Shown here piece by piece: positions 30,345 through 38,853 of a stretch of 64,000 nucleotides of DNA. The notes below the pieces were generated by a model, which saw only the letters and a program-made list of their open reading frames with translations, was not told the DNA's origin and ran no database searches. The position numbers were made by a program, and so were the translations under genes. Position 1 is the stretch's first letter. Every line of letters begins with the position of its first letter. Origin of the DNA: Roseicyclus sp. (GTDB lineage Bacteria > Pseudomonadota > Alphaproteobacteria > Rhodobacterales > Rhodobacteraceae); NCBI GenBank assembly GCA_018401965.1, contig JAGYJU010000020.1, positions 474,013 through 538,012 of the forward strand. Direction: 5' to 3'.

Positions 30345-31642
30345 CGGATCCGTCCGCCGCGTGGTCGGTGCGTGGGCCGCTTTTGACGGGTCTTTTGGCC
30401 ATGGTGATCGTGGTTGCGGGATTCGGGGGATGGGCAGTGACCAGCACGCTGTCGGGGGCGGTTGTCGCCACGGGCCGGATCGAGGTGGATCGCAACCGCC
30501 AGGCGATCCAGCACCCCGAAGGCGGCCGCGTGGCCGAGGTATTGGTGGGCGAAGGCGACCAGGTGGGCGCCGGTGACATCTTGCTGCGGTTGGAGCCGGG
30601 GTTGCTGGCGCGCGACCTGGCGGTGGCGCGTGGCCAGCTGTTCGAGGTGCGGGTGCGGCGCGCGCGGCTGGAAGCGGAACGCGATGGCGCGCCCGAAATC
30701 GCGTTTCCCGCCGATCTGATCGCGGCAGCTGCCGATCCCGACCTGGCCGACCTGATGCAGGGGCAGCAAAACCTGTTTGCCGCCCGCGCCGAAAGCCTGT
30801 CGCGCGAGGCGGCGCAATTGGCCGGTCGCGTGACCCAGATCGAGGCGCAGGTTGCGGCCTTGCGGGCGCAAGAGGCGGCGCTGGAAGAACAGCTTGACCT
30901 GGTTGCGACCGACCTGGCCCGCCAGCAAGACCTCGTGTCGCGCGGCCTGATCGAGATCGACCCGATCCTGCGCCTGCGCCGCGATGCCGCCCAGTTGCGC
31001 GGATCGCTCGGAGAATTGGCGGCGCGGCAGGCCGAGGCGGCTGAACGGGTGATCGAGACAGAGCTTGCGATCTTGCAACTGGCCAGCACCCGCCGCGAAG
31101 AAGCCATCGCGGAATTGCGTGAAATCCGCGTCAGCGAGGAAGAATTGCGCCAGCGCAGCGCCGATCTGGATCGTCGCGTTGCCGATTTGGACCTGCGCGC
31201 GCCGGTCGCCGGGCGGATCATCGGGCTGGCTGTCTTCGGGGCGCAGGCCGTGTTGCGCGCGGCGGACCCCGTGGCCTACCTGGTGCCCGATGTGCGCCCG
31301 CTGATCATCACCGCGCGCGTGCCCGCCATCGAGGTGGACGCGGTGTTTTCGGGCCAGCCGGTCACGCTCCGGTTTCCGGCCTTTGACATGCGCACCATCC
31401 CCGATCTGACCGGAACAATCAGCCAGGTATCGGCCGATGCCTTTACGGATGACGCAAGCGGCCTCAGCTTTTACCGTGCCGAGATCGTTCTGGAGGATGG
31501 TGAAATCGCCCGGCTTGGCGACCGCCGCTTGCTGCCCGGCATGCCGGTCGAGGCCTATATCCGCACGCAGGACCGCACGCCGCTGGCCTATCTTCTGGAA
31601 CCGCTGAGCGCGTATTTTGCCCGTGCCTTTCGGGAAACTTGA
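30341..31642 (+). CDS. HlyD-family type I secretion membrane-fusion protein
   Basis: 433 residues. A single N-terminal membrane helix (LLTGLLAMVIVVAGFGGWAV) is followed by the HlyD lipoyl half GRIEVDRNRQAIQHPEGGRVAEVLV, a long coiled coil (~residues 140-290, rich in Ala, Glu, Arg and Leu), and the second beta domain (DLRAPVAGRIIGLAVFG). It bridges the ABC transporter and the outer-membrane channel. The start overlaps the transporter stop by ATGA, so the two are one unit. Confidence 0.93.
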   Translation: MTDPSAAWSVRGPLLTGLLAMVIVVAGFGGWAVTSTLSGAVVATGRIEVDRNRQAIQHPEGGRVAEVLVGEGDQVGAGDILLRLEPGLLARDLAVARGQLFEVRVRRARLEAERDGAPEIAFPADLIAAAADPDLADLMQGQQNLFAARAESLSREAAQLAGRVTQIEAQVAALRAQEAALEEQLDLVATDLARQQDLVSRGLIEIDPILRLRRDAAQLRGSLGELAARQAEAAERVIETELAILQLASTRREEAIAELREIRVSEEELRQRSADLDRRVADLDLRAPVAGRIIGLAVFGAQAVLRAADPVAYLVPDVRPLIITARVPAIEVDAVFSGQPVTLRFPAFDMRTIPDLTGTISQVSADAFTDDASGLSFYRAEIVLEDGEIARLGDRRLLPGMPVEAYIRTQDRTPLAYLLEPLSAYFARAFRET

Positions 31643-31727
31643 CCACCCGGACACGGCAGCCCCTTTTCCTTTCCCAGTCCGGGCGATAGCGTCGCGCCAA
31701 CATCACACCTGTGGGAGAACACCGGAC

Positions 31728-32210
31728 ATGGCTGGACAGATCGACGCGCGCCTTGCGGAACTGGGTATTGAACTGGCCGGGCCGCCGCCCGCCCCTGCCG
31801 CCAATTACGTGCCCTATGTGATCGCGGGCGACATGGTGTTCGTGTCCGGCCAGATCCCGATGACGGCCGCCGGGCTTGAAACGCTGATCAAGGGCAAGGT
31901 CGGGGCCGATATCGACATCCCCGCCGCCGCCGCCGCCGCGCGGCTTTGCGCGCTGAACCTGTTGGCGCAGGTCAAGGCGGCCTGTGACGGTGATCTTGAT
32001 CGGCTGGTTCGCGTGGTCAAGCTGACCGGTTTCGTCAATTCCGTGCCGGAATTCGGCGATCAGCCCAAGGTGGTCAACGGCGCCTCCGACCTGTTGGTCG
32101 AGGTTCTGGGCGACAAGGGCCGGCATAGCCGGTCGGCGGTCAGCGCCGGGTCGCTGCCCTTTGGCTGCGCCGTCGAGGTCGAGGGTATTTTCCAGATCAT
32201 CCCCGCCTGA
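31728..32210 (+). CDS. RidA/YjgF-family protein
   Basis: 160 residues of the RidA fold, of the longer subtype (DARLAELGIELAGPPPAPAANYVPYV, SGQIPM, VVKLTGFVNSVPEFGDQPKVVNGASDL, RHSRSAVSAGSLPFGCAVEVEGIF). RidA members deaminate reactive enamine/imine intermediates. The catalytic arginine of canonical RidA appears retained in the RSAVSAGSLP segment, but this subtype is less characterised. ATG 31728 starts at the conserved N-terminus. First of four close co-directional genes. Confidence 0.85.
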   Translation: MAGQIDARLAELGIELAGPPPAPAANYVPYVIAGDMVFVSGQIPMTAAGLETLIKGKVGADIDIPAAAAAARLCALNLLAQVKAACDGDLDRLVRVVKLTGFVNSVPEFGDQPKVVNGASDLLVEVLGDKGRHSRSAVSAGSLPFGCAVEVEGIFQIIPA

Positions 32211-32219
32211 GGACAGAGC

Positions 32220-32996
32220 ATGCAACCGCTGCCATCCAGCTTTCTGACCCATCCGATCGCGCATCGTGGCCTGCATGACGCGGGCGCGGGCGTGATCGAA
32301 AACAGCCCGACCGCCTTTGATCGGGCGATACGCTTGGGCTACGGCATCGAGCTGGATGTGCAGCTGAGCGCGGATGGGGTGCCCATGGTGTTCCATGACA
32401 GCACGCTGGACCGGTTGACGCAGACGACTGGCCCGGTGCGCGCGCGCGCCTCCACCGAGCTGGCCGATCTGCGGTTGACCGGGTCGGCGGACACGATCCC
32501 GACGCTGGCGCAGGTGCTGGACCAGGTCGCGGGGCAGGTGCCGCTGTTGATCGAGTTGAAGGATCAATCGGGTGGTTTGGGCGATGCGGATACCGCCCTG
32601 GAAGAAGCCGCCGCTGCGGTGCTTGCGGGCTATGCCGGCGATGTCGCGGTGATGTCGTTCAATCCCTACATGATGGCGGCGATGGCGCGCTTTGCCCCCG
32701 ACGTGGTGCGGGGCCTGACCACTTGCGGCTATGTGCCGTCGCAATGGCCACACCTGTCGTCTGACACCTGCGGGGCGCTGCGCCAGATCGCGGCCTTTGA
32801 CACGGTGGGCGCAAGTTTCATCAGCCATGACTGGACCGATCTGGGCAGCCCCCGCGTGGCGGAATTGAAGGCAAGGGGCGTGCCGATCCTGTGCTGGACG
32901 ATCAAGACGTTGCAGGATGACGCGCAGGCGCGGCACTTGGCCGATAACGTGACCTTCGAGGGTTATCTGCCCCCCGCCCCGTCCCCGCGCGATTGA
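32220..32996 (+). CDS. Glycerophosphodiester phosphodiesterase family protein
   Basis: 258 residues, TIM barrel. Catalytic elements are visible: IAHRGLHDAG (first His), ENSPTAFDRAI, ELDVQLSADGVPMVFHDSTLDR (Glu/Asp metal ligands and second His), and LLIELK. No signal peptide, so it is cytoplasmic. It cleaves glycerophosphodiesters from phospholipid turnover to glycerol-3-phosphate and an alcohol. It starts 9 nt after the RidA stop. Confidence 0.9.
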   Translation: MQPLPSSFLTHPIAHRGLHDAGAGVIENSPTAFDRAIRLGYGIELDVQLSADGVPMVFHDSTLDRLTQTTGPVRARASTELADLRLTGSADTIPTLAQVLDQVAGQVPLLIELKDQSGGLGDADTALEEAAAAVLAGYAGDVAVMSFNPYMMAAMARFAPDVVRGLTTCGYVPSQWPHLSSDTCGALRQIAAFDTVGASFISHDWTDLGSPRVAELKARGVPILCWTIKTLQDDAQARHLADNVTFEGYLPPAPSPRD

Positions 32997-33054
32997 CGCC
33001 GCCGCGCGCGGCCCCATCTGTCGGCACAGTCACGCAAACCGCAAAGGGCGGGTC

Positions 33055-34242
33055 ATGGACGGCAGCACCGCCATCGAGATCGATGTTCTGACCACGCTGT
33101 CGCAGATCGACGCGGGCGATTGGGATGCCTGCGCCTGCCCCGAGGCGGCAGAGGGTCGCCCCCATGATCCCTTCACCACGCACCGGTTTTTGCTGGCGCT
33201 GGAACGGTCGCGGTCGGTGGGCACCGGCACCGGCTGGACCCCGCGCCACCTGGTCGCGCGCGCGCAGGGCCAGGTGATTGCCGTGGCCCCGCTTTATGCC
33301 AAGGGGCACAGCCAGGGCGAATACATCTTTGATCACAATTGGGCGCAGGCCTATGAACGGGCGGGCGGGCGCTATTACCCCAAGCTGCAACTGGCGGTGC
33401 CCTTTACCCCGGCCACCGGGCGGCGGTTCCTGACCCGGCCCGGTTGGCGCGACACGGGCATGGCGGCGCTGGTGCAGGGCGCGGTGCAATTGGCCGATGA
33501 AAACGGCCTAAGCTCTTTGCACGTCACCTTTTGCACCGAACAAGAGGCGCAGGCGGGCGCGGCGCTTGGCCTGATGCCGCGCATCAGCCAGCAGTTTCAT
33601 TGGGAAAACGACGGCTATGCCGATTTCGACGGGTTTCTTGATTCCTTGAGTTCGCGCAAGCGCAAGAACATCCGCAAGGAACGCGCCGAGGCGCAGGGGT
33701 TCGGGGGCGATATCCTGGCCCTGACCGGTGACCAGATCCGGCCCGAGCATTGGGATGCGTTCTGGGTTTTCTATCAAGACACCGGGGCGCGCAAATGGGG
33801 CCAGCCCTATCTGACGCGGGCGTTTTTCGATCGGGCCCATGACAGTCTGCGCGATGACATGCTGTTGGTGCTGGCGATGCGCGACGGGCGGCCGGTGGCG
33901 GGGGCACTGAATTTCATCGGCCGCGATGTGCTGTTCGGGCGTTATTGGGGCTGCACCGAACATCATCCCTGTTTGCATTTCGAACTGTGCTACTATCAGG
34001 CCATCGATTTCGCCATTGCCCATGGCCTGTCGCGGGTCGAGGCGGGCGCGCAGGGCATGCACAAGCTGGCGCGCGGCTACATGCCGGTTCAAACCCATTC
34101 GCTGCATTGGGTGCGCGATGCGGGCTTTGCCCGCGCGATCGAGCAATATCTCCACGCCGAACGCGCGGCGGTGGACGAGGAAATCGAGGTGATGACGGGC
34201 TATGGCCCGTTCAAACGCACCGACATGGAGGAACAGGATTGA
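33055..34242 (+). CDS. FemAB-like GNAT acyltransferase (DUF482/peptidogalycan family)
   Basis: 395 residues. The pattern [36 protein letters not shown] and [20 protein letters not shown], then [15 protein letters not shown] and [34 protein letters not shown], identifies the GNAT-fold family often called DUF482 or peptidogalycan biosynthesis protein. Biochemical function is not established; relatives transfer amino acids in cell-wall synthesis. It overlaps the next gene by one base (TGATG). Confidence 0.85.
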   Translation: MDGSTAIEIDVLTTLSQIDAGDWDACACPEAAEGRPHDPFTTHRFLLALERSRSVGTGTGWTPRHLVARAQGQVIAVAPLYAKGHSQGEYIFDHNWAQAYERAGGRYYPKLQLAVPFTPATGRRFLTRPGWRDTGMAALVQGAVQLADENGLSSLHVTFCTEQEAQAGAALGLMPRISQQFHWENDGYADFDGFLDSLSSRKRKNIRKERAEAQGFGGDILALTGDQIRPEHWDAFWVFYQDTGARKWGQPYLTRAFFDRAHDSLRDDMLLVLAMRDGRPVAGALNFIGRDVLFGRYWGCTEHHPCLHFELCYYQAIDFAIAHGLSRVEAGAQGMHKLARGYMPVQTHSLHWVRDAGFARAIEQYLHAERAAVDEEIEVMTGYGPFKRTDMEEQD

Positions 34243-34541
34243 TGGACGCACATAAATTGACAGGCGACGACCGCACCCATGCGTTGCAGGCGCTGGCGGA
34301 CCATGGTTGGACCCAGGTCGAGGGGCGCGATGCCATCGCCAAGCGGTTTGTCTTTGGCGATTTCAACGCCGCGTTCGGCTGGATGACGCGGGTGGCGATG
34401 GTGGCCGAACACATGAACCACCACCCGGAATGGTCCAATGTCTACAAAACGGTCGAAGTGACGCTGACCACTCATGACGTTGGCGGGATCAGCAATCTTG
34501 ACGTGGCGCTTGCGTCAAAGATGGACCGGTTCGCGGGTTGA
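34242..34541 (+). CDS. phhB: Pterin-4a-carbinolamine dehydratase
   Basis: 99 residues, full length. The family motif [18 protein letters not shown] with the catalytic histidines is intact, followed by [11 protein letters not shown]. It dehydrates 4a-hydroxytetrahydrobiopterin and may recycle pterin cofactor. No aromatic amino-acid hydroxylase is nearby, so a stand-alone pterin role is possible. It ends the RidA-GDPD-FemAB-PhhB run and is convergent with the peroxiredoxin gene. Confidence 0.93.
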   Translation: MDAHKLTGDDRTHALQALADHGWTQVEGRDAIAKRFVFGDFNAAFGWMTRVAMVAEHMNHHPEWSNVYKTVEVTLTTHDVGGISNLDVALASKMDRFAG

Positions 34542-34574
34542 AGCCGGGGGCGGTATTGCCCCCGGCCCCATGTG

Positions 34575-35063
34575 TCAGATCGCGGCGAGCAGGGTTTCCC
34601 CGGCGGACAATTCGCAGACGCCCGGGCCTTCCTCGATGTTGATGACCTTGACCACACCGTCTTCGGCATAAAGCGCGTAGCGGCGCGACCGGTCGTAAAA
34701 GCCTGCCGGTGCCGCCGTCCAATTCAGGCCGATGGCCTTGGTGAATTCCGCGCCCGCGTCGCCCAGAAAGGTCAGCCCGGCCTCGGCCGCGCCGGTGTCC
34801 TTGGCCCATGCGGCCATCACGAAGGGATCATTGACCGACACGCAGATGATTTCATCGACACCCTTGGCATCGAAATCGCCCTTGGTGCGGATGAAGCTGG
34901 GCACATGGGCGGCGGTGCAGGTGCGGGTATAGGCGCCGGGCAGGCCAAAGATCACGACCTTGCGGCCCTTGGTCTTGTCGGCCATCTGGACCGGCTCTGG
35001 CCCGTTTTCCCCGAAAATCAGCAACGTGGCGTCGGGCAATGTATCGCCGGCGGAAATGGTCAT
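34575..35063 (-). CDS. Peroxiredoxin (Prx5-type)
   Basis: 162 residues. The Prx5 active-site motif LPGAYTRTCTAAHVPSF carries the peroxidatic cysteine near residue 49; DPFVMAAWAKD and FLGDAGAEFTKAIGL follow. One further cysteine sits near the C-terminus (EGPGVCELSAGE) and could be the resolving residue. It reduces hydrogen peroxide or alkyl hydroperoxides with thioredoxin or glutathione. ATG 35063 follows GGGAG. Divergent from a flavoprotein reductase; a near-perfect dyad lies between them. Confidence 0.92.
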   Translation of the reverse strand: MTISAGDTLPDATLLIFGENGPEPVQMADKTKGRKVVIFGLPGAYTRTCTAAHVPSFIRTKGDFDAKGVDEIICVSVNDPFVMAAWAKDTGAAEAGLTFLGDAGAEFTKAIGLNWTAAPAGFYDRSRRYALYAEDGVVKVINIEEGPGVCELSAGETLLAAI

Positions 35064-35080
35064 GGGTGGGATCTCCCTCG

Positions 35081-35100
35081 CTTGTGAACCTGTTCGCAAG
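35081..35100. promoter_or_regulatory. Inverted repeat in the peroxiredoxin/reductase promoter region
   Basis: CTTGTGAAC (35081-35089) and GTTCGCAAG (35092-35100) form a 9-bp dyad with one mismatch and a 2-bp centre. On the plus strand it overlaps a plausible promoter (TTGTGA, 16 bp, TATAGG), so a bound protein could control the reductase gene and perhaps both divergent genes. Confidence 0.5.
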
Positions 35101-35147
35101 CCATATAGGGTCACGCGGGGATTGGGCCAACGCGAAAGGTGCCGGGC

Positions 35148-36359
35148 ATGGAAAAGATCGTGGTGGTGGGGGCCGGTCAAGCCGGTGCGGCCTGTGTGGC
35201 CCGGCTCCGATCCGAGGGCTTTGGCGGTGCGATCACCCTGATCGGTGACGAACATGTGCCGCCCTATCAGCGCCCGCCCCTGTCCAAGGCCTATCTGCTG
35301 GGGGACATGGCGCTGGAACGCCTGTTCCTGCGGCCCGCAGGCTATTACGCCGACCAGGATATCACCTTGATGCTGGATGCGCCGGTCTCGGCCATCGACC
35401 GCGCGCACCAGGTGGTCATCGCCGGGGGGCAGGCCGTGGGCTATGATGCGCTGGTTCTGGCGACCGGGTCGGTGCCGCGCCGCCTGCCGCCTGCCATCGG
35501 CGGCGACCTGGCGGGGGTGCATGTGGTGCGGGGCCTGCGCAATGTCGACGCGATGGAACCGGGCCTGAAACCCGGTGCGCGCGCGCTGATCGTGGGCGGC
35601 GGCTATATCGGGCTGGAAGCGGCGGCGGTGGCCCGCAAGCGCGGCATGGCGGTGACGTTGATCGAAATGGCGCCGCGGATCCTGCAACGGGTGGCCGCGC
35701 CGGAAACATCCGATTTCTTTCGCGATCTGCACCGCGCCCATGGGGTCGACATCCGCGAAGGCGTGGGGCTGACCCGGCTGACCGGAACGGATCATGTGAC
35801 CGGCGCGATCTTGACGGATGGCAGCGACCTGGCGGTTGACCTGGTGATCGTGGGCATCGGCATCGCCCCCGCCACCGCCCTTGCCGAAGCCACGGGGCTG
35901 GCCGTCGACAATGGCATCACCGTGGACGCGCAGGGCCGCACATCGGACCCGGCGATCTGGGCCGCGGGCGATTGCGCGGTGTTTCCCTACAAGGGCGCGC
36001 TGATCCGGCTGGAATCGGTGCAAAACGCCATCGATCAGGCCGAAGCGGTGGCACAAAACATCCTTGGCGCGGGGCAGGATTATGTGCCCCAGCCCTGGTT
36101 CTGGTCCGATCAATATGACGTCAAACTGCAAATCGCCGGGCTGAACACCGGCTATGACCGGGTGGTGATCCGCGATGTCGGCGCGGCGCGGTCGCATTGG
36201 TATTTTGCCGGTGACAGGCTGTTGGCGGTGGATGCGATGAATGATCCACGCGGCTACATGGTGGGCAAGCGCCTGATCGAGGCGGGCAGATCGCCTGCGC
36301 CCGATGCGGTGGCGGATGCCGCCCAAGACATCAAGACATTGTTGCAGGGTCAGGGCTGA
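35148..36359 (+). CDS. NAD(P)/FAD-dependent ferredoxin-type reductase
   Basis: 403 residues. FAD-binding VVVGAGQAGAACVARLR at the N-terminus, PPYQRPPLSKAYLLG, the ATGSVPRRLP motif, NAD-binding ALIVGGGYIGLEAAAVARKRG, and the second FAD motif DPAIWAAGDCAVFP are in order. The C-terminal reductase domain (WFWSDQYDVKLQIAGL) marks the rubredoxin/putidaredoxin/ferredoxin reductase family that feeds oxygenases. No oxygenase is adjacent, so the partner is unknown. ATG 35148 has AAAGG 8 nt upstream and is preferred over GTG 35139. Confidence 0.92.
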   Translation: MEKIVVVGAGQAGAACVARLRSEGFGGAITLIGDEHVPPYQRPPLSKAYLLGDMALERLFLRPAGYYADQDITLMLDAPVSAIDRAHQVVIAGGQAVGYDALVLATGSVPRRLPPAIGGDLAGVHVVRGLRNVDAMEPGLKPGARALIVGGGYIGLEAAAVARKRGMAVTLIEMAPRILQRVAAPETSDFFRDLHRAHGVDIREGVGLTRLTGTDHVTGAILTDGSDLAVDLVIVGIGIAPATALAEATGLAVDNGITVDAQGRTSDPAIWAAGDCAVFPYKGALIRLESVQNAIDQAEAVAQNILGAGQDYVPQPWFWSDQYDVKLQIAGLNTGYDRVVIRDVGAARSHWYFAGDRLLAVDAMNDPRGYMVGKRLIEAGRSPAPDAVADAAQDIKTLLQGQG

Positions 36360-36925
36360 TGCGGATCATCGCGGGGCGGTTGCGCGGCAAGAAGCTGGCC
36401 GATGTGGGCGCGGGCGATGCGGCGGCGCATCTGCGCCCCACCACCGACCGGGTGCGCGAAAGCCTGTTCAACCTGATCGCCAATGGCAAATACGGCGACC
36501 CGATCACGGGGGCGCGCGTGCTTGACCTGTTCGCGGGCACCGGCGCCCTGGGGCTGGAGGCCTTCAGCCGGGGCGCGGCGCATGTCGCCTTTGTCGATGA
36601 CGGGATCGCCGCGCGCGTCTTGCTGCGCGAAAACATCGGGCTTTGTGCCGCGCAGGGCGCGACCAAGGTGCTGCGCCGCGATGCCACCGACCTGGGGCCG
36701 GTCACCGGTGCGGGCTTTGCGCTTGTGTTCCTGGACCCGCCCTACGGGCTGGGCCTGGGCGAGGCGGCTTTGGCCTCTGCCATGGCGGGCGGCTGGATCG
36801 CGCCGGGGGCCTTGATCGTCTGGGAAGACAATGCCGCGCCGCTGCCACCGCCCGGCCTGCGGCTTTTGGATCAGCGCAGCTATGGCGGCACGGTCATCAC
36901 CTTGTTGCGGGCAGACACACCATGA
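36359..36925 (+). CDS. rsmD: 16S rRNA (guanine966-N2)-methyltransferase RsmD
   Basis: 188 residues. It starts MRIIAGRLRGKKL, with RPTTDRVRESLFNLI, SAM motif VLDLFAGTGALGLEAFSRGA and the N-methyltransferase catalytic motif VFLDPPYG. It methylates G966 of 16S rRNA during 30S assembly. The start overlaps the preceding stop (TGATG) and its stop overlaps the HAD gene start (ATGA), so it is in the middle of a coupled three-gene operon. Confidence 0.95.
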   Translation: MRIIAGRLRGKKLADVGAGDAAAHLRPTTDRVRESLFNLIANGKYGDPITGARVLDLFAGTGALGLEAFSRGAAHVAFVDDGIAARVLLRENIGLCAAQGATKVLRRDATDLGPVTGAGFALVFLDPPYGLGLGEAALASAMAGGWIAPGALIVWEDNAAPLPPPGLRLLDQRSYGGTVITLLRADTP

Positions 36926-37587
36926 CGCGGCCCGATCTGATCATCTTTGATTGCGACGGGGTTCTGGTCGACAGCGAAACGCTGACCAGCCGCGTGATGG
37001 CCGCCAACCTGGCGCGCCATGGCCTGACGATGACGCCCGAACAGGCGATGGCGACATTCATCGGCGGCACCATGATCAAGGTGGCCGAGACCGCCCGCGC
37101 CATGGGGGCCGATCTGCCCGAGGATTGGGTTGCGGGGATTTATGCCGAAATCTACGCCGAATTGCGCGCCGGGGTGGAGGTGATCGCGGGCATCCCCCCG
37201 CTTTTGGAGGCACTCGAGGCGGCGGGTATCGCCTATTGCGTCGCCTCGAACGGCAGCGACGAAAAGATGGATATCACGCTGGGGGCCACGGGCCTTGCGC
37301 CCCGGTTCGAAGGGCGGCGCTGGTCGGCCCATGCGCTTGGGGTGGGCAAGCCCGATCCGGGGCTGTTCCTGCATGCCGCCCGCGCGATGGGGGCAGACCC
37401 GGCCGCCTGCCTGGTGATCGAGGATAGCGCGACCGGGGTGATTGCCGCGCGCCGCGCCGGAATGGCCTGTCTGGGCTATGTGCCGGGCGGCCACCCCGAC
37501 CGGCTAAGCGCCGAGGGGGCGACCGTGATCCGGCATATGGATGCGGTCGCCGCCCATCTGGGGCTGGCCCCGCGTCAGTCGGTGTAG
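36922..37587 (+). CDS. HAD-family phosphatase
   Basis: 221 residues. HAD motif I IIFDCDGVLVDSE with nucleophile Asp, motif II YCVASNGSD, motif III lysine in VGKPDPGLFLHAA and motif IV VIEDSATGVIAARRAGM. It has a subfamily-I helical cap like beta-phosphoglucomutase and phosphoglycolate phosphatase relatives. The substrate is unknown. Its 3' end overlaps the end of the convergent dctP gene by 13 bp. Confidence 0.92.
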   Translation: MTRPDLIIFDCDGVLVDSETLTSRVMAANLARHGLTMTPEQAMATFIGGTMIKVAETARAMGADLPEDWVAGIYAEIYAELRAGVEVIAGIPPLLEALEAAGIAYCVASNGSDEKMDITLGATGLAPRFEGRRWSAHALGVGKPDPGLFLHAARAMGADPAACLVIEDSATGVIAARRAGMACLGYVPGGHPDRLSAEGATVIRHMDAVAAHLGLAPRQSV

Positions 37588-38627
37588 GGGCCCGGCGCGC
37601 TGCCCAGTTCGGCGGCTACGGCGGCGCGTGCGGCCGCGACCAGCGCCGCGCCATCCAGACCCCGATCATTGGCCTCTGCGATCCAATCGGTGATGACCTG
37701 ATCGCCAAGGGCGGCGATGTCGGCGGTCACCTCGGGCGCGATTTCCGCGATGATATTGCCCGCGTCTTCCATCGCCTGCCGCCCGGCGGCATCGCCGATG
37801 TCATGCGCCCGCCCCGCCCAGGCCGAGGCCATGAGGCCGGAATTCGCGTCGATCACCGCGCGCAGGTCGGGCGGCAGGCCCTCGTACACGTCGCGGTTCA
37901 TCGCCCAGAGGAAATAGAGGTTATACAACGAATAATCGCCCGCCACGTCGGTGTGGCTATCGGTCAGCTCATCCAGGCGCAGCGATGGCGCCTGTTCCCA
38001 GGTGATCACGCCACCATCGACCACGCCGCGCGACAAGGCCTCGGGAAAGGCGGGCACGGGCATTCCGACCGGTGTGGCCCCCAGCCGATCCAGCAACAGC
38101 GTCGCCGCCCGCGATGGGCCGCGCAGGCGCAGGCCGTTGAAATCATCCAGCGTTTCGATCGCATCGCCCCGCAGGTGGATCAGGCCGCGCCCATGCATAT
38201 GGGCCGCGATCAGCTGCACATCGGCGAAATCATCCATCAGGTGATCCTGGGTAAAGGCCCAGGCCGCCCGGCTCGCCTCTTCGGCCGATTTGGTGGTGAT
38301 GAAGGGCAGTTCCAGCGCCTCCGCCTCGGGGAAGCGGCCGGGTTGATAGCCGGGGATGACCCATCCGCCGTCGATCACGCCATCGCGGATCAGGTCGTAT
38401 TGGTCGGGCGCGGCCCCGCCCAATTGCATGAAGGGGTAGATCTCGACCTTGATGCGGCCGCCGGATTGATCCTCGATGGCATCGGCCCAAGGCTGCATGA
38501 AATGGGTCGGGTTGGCCGAGGCGGGCGACACGAAATGCTGAAACCGCAGCGTCACCTCCTGGGCGGGGGATGCGGTGGCGAGTGTCAGGCCCGCAAGGGC
38601 GGTCATCAGGGTCTTGAGCGGCGACAT
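37575..38627 (-). CDS. TRAP transporter solute-binding protein (DctP family)
   Basis: 350 residues. Signal peptide MSPLKTLMTALAGLTLATASPA, then the DctP pattern VTLRFQHFVSPASANPTHFMQPWADAIEDQSGGRI, GLRLRGPSRAATLLLDRLGATPVGMP and GVVDGGVITWEQAPSL. The conserved carboxylate-binding Arg is the one in GLRLRGPSR. It delivers an organic acid to a DctQM membrane pair, which is absent here, so this is an orphan receptor. The start has a perfect AGGAGG Shine-Dalgarno. Confidence 0.9.
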   Translation of the reverse strand: MSPLKTLMTALAGLTLATASPAQEVTLRFQHFVSPASANPTHFMQPWADAIEDQSGGRIKVEIYPFMQLGGAAPDQYDLIRDGVIDGGWVIPGYQPGRFPEAEALELPFITTKSAEEASRAAWAFTQDHLMDDFADVQLIAAHMHGRGLIHLRGDAIETLDDFNGLRLRGPSRAATLLLDRLGATPVGMPVPAFPEALSRGVVDGGVITWEQAPSLRLDELTDSHTDVAGDYSLYNLYFLWAMNRDVYEGLPPDLRAVIDANSGLMASAWAGRAHDIGDAAGRQAMEDAGNIIAEIAPEVTADIAALGDQVITDWIAEANDRGLDGAALVAAARAAVAAELGSAPGPYTD

Positions 38628-38853
38628 CTCGGCCCCTCCTATGCTGAACGGGGTTGTCTGCCCCTGCGTAATGCAGCGGCACGCGCGATGTAAGGGGTCG
38701 ACCTGACGCGGCAAGGGGCGCAGGTGCGGGGAATATCTTGTGGATGTTCCCAGAACGGCCCCGCGATATGGCGCCCCGCCCCTTGTTTACGGGGTCTCAA
38801 CATGGGAGAGTCCATGAAAATCGAGCAAAACAAGAGTGATCCGACAGGCCCCC

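Noticed and set aside
38814..38853. Short ORF with a good Shine-Dalgarno before recQ (MKIEQNKSDPTG)
   Set aside because: It runs on inside recQ in another frame without homology or clear leader-peptide features; a regulatory role is speculative.
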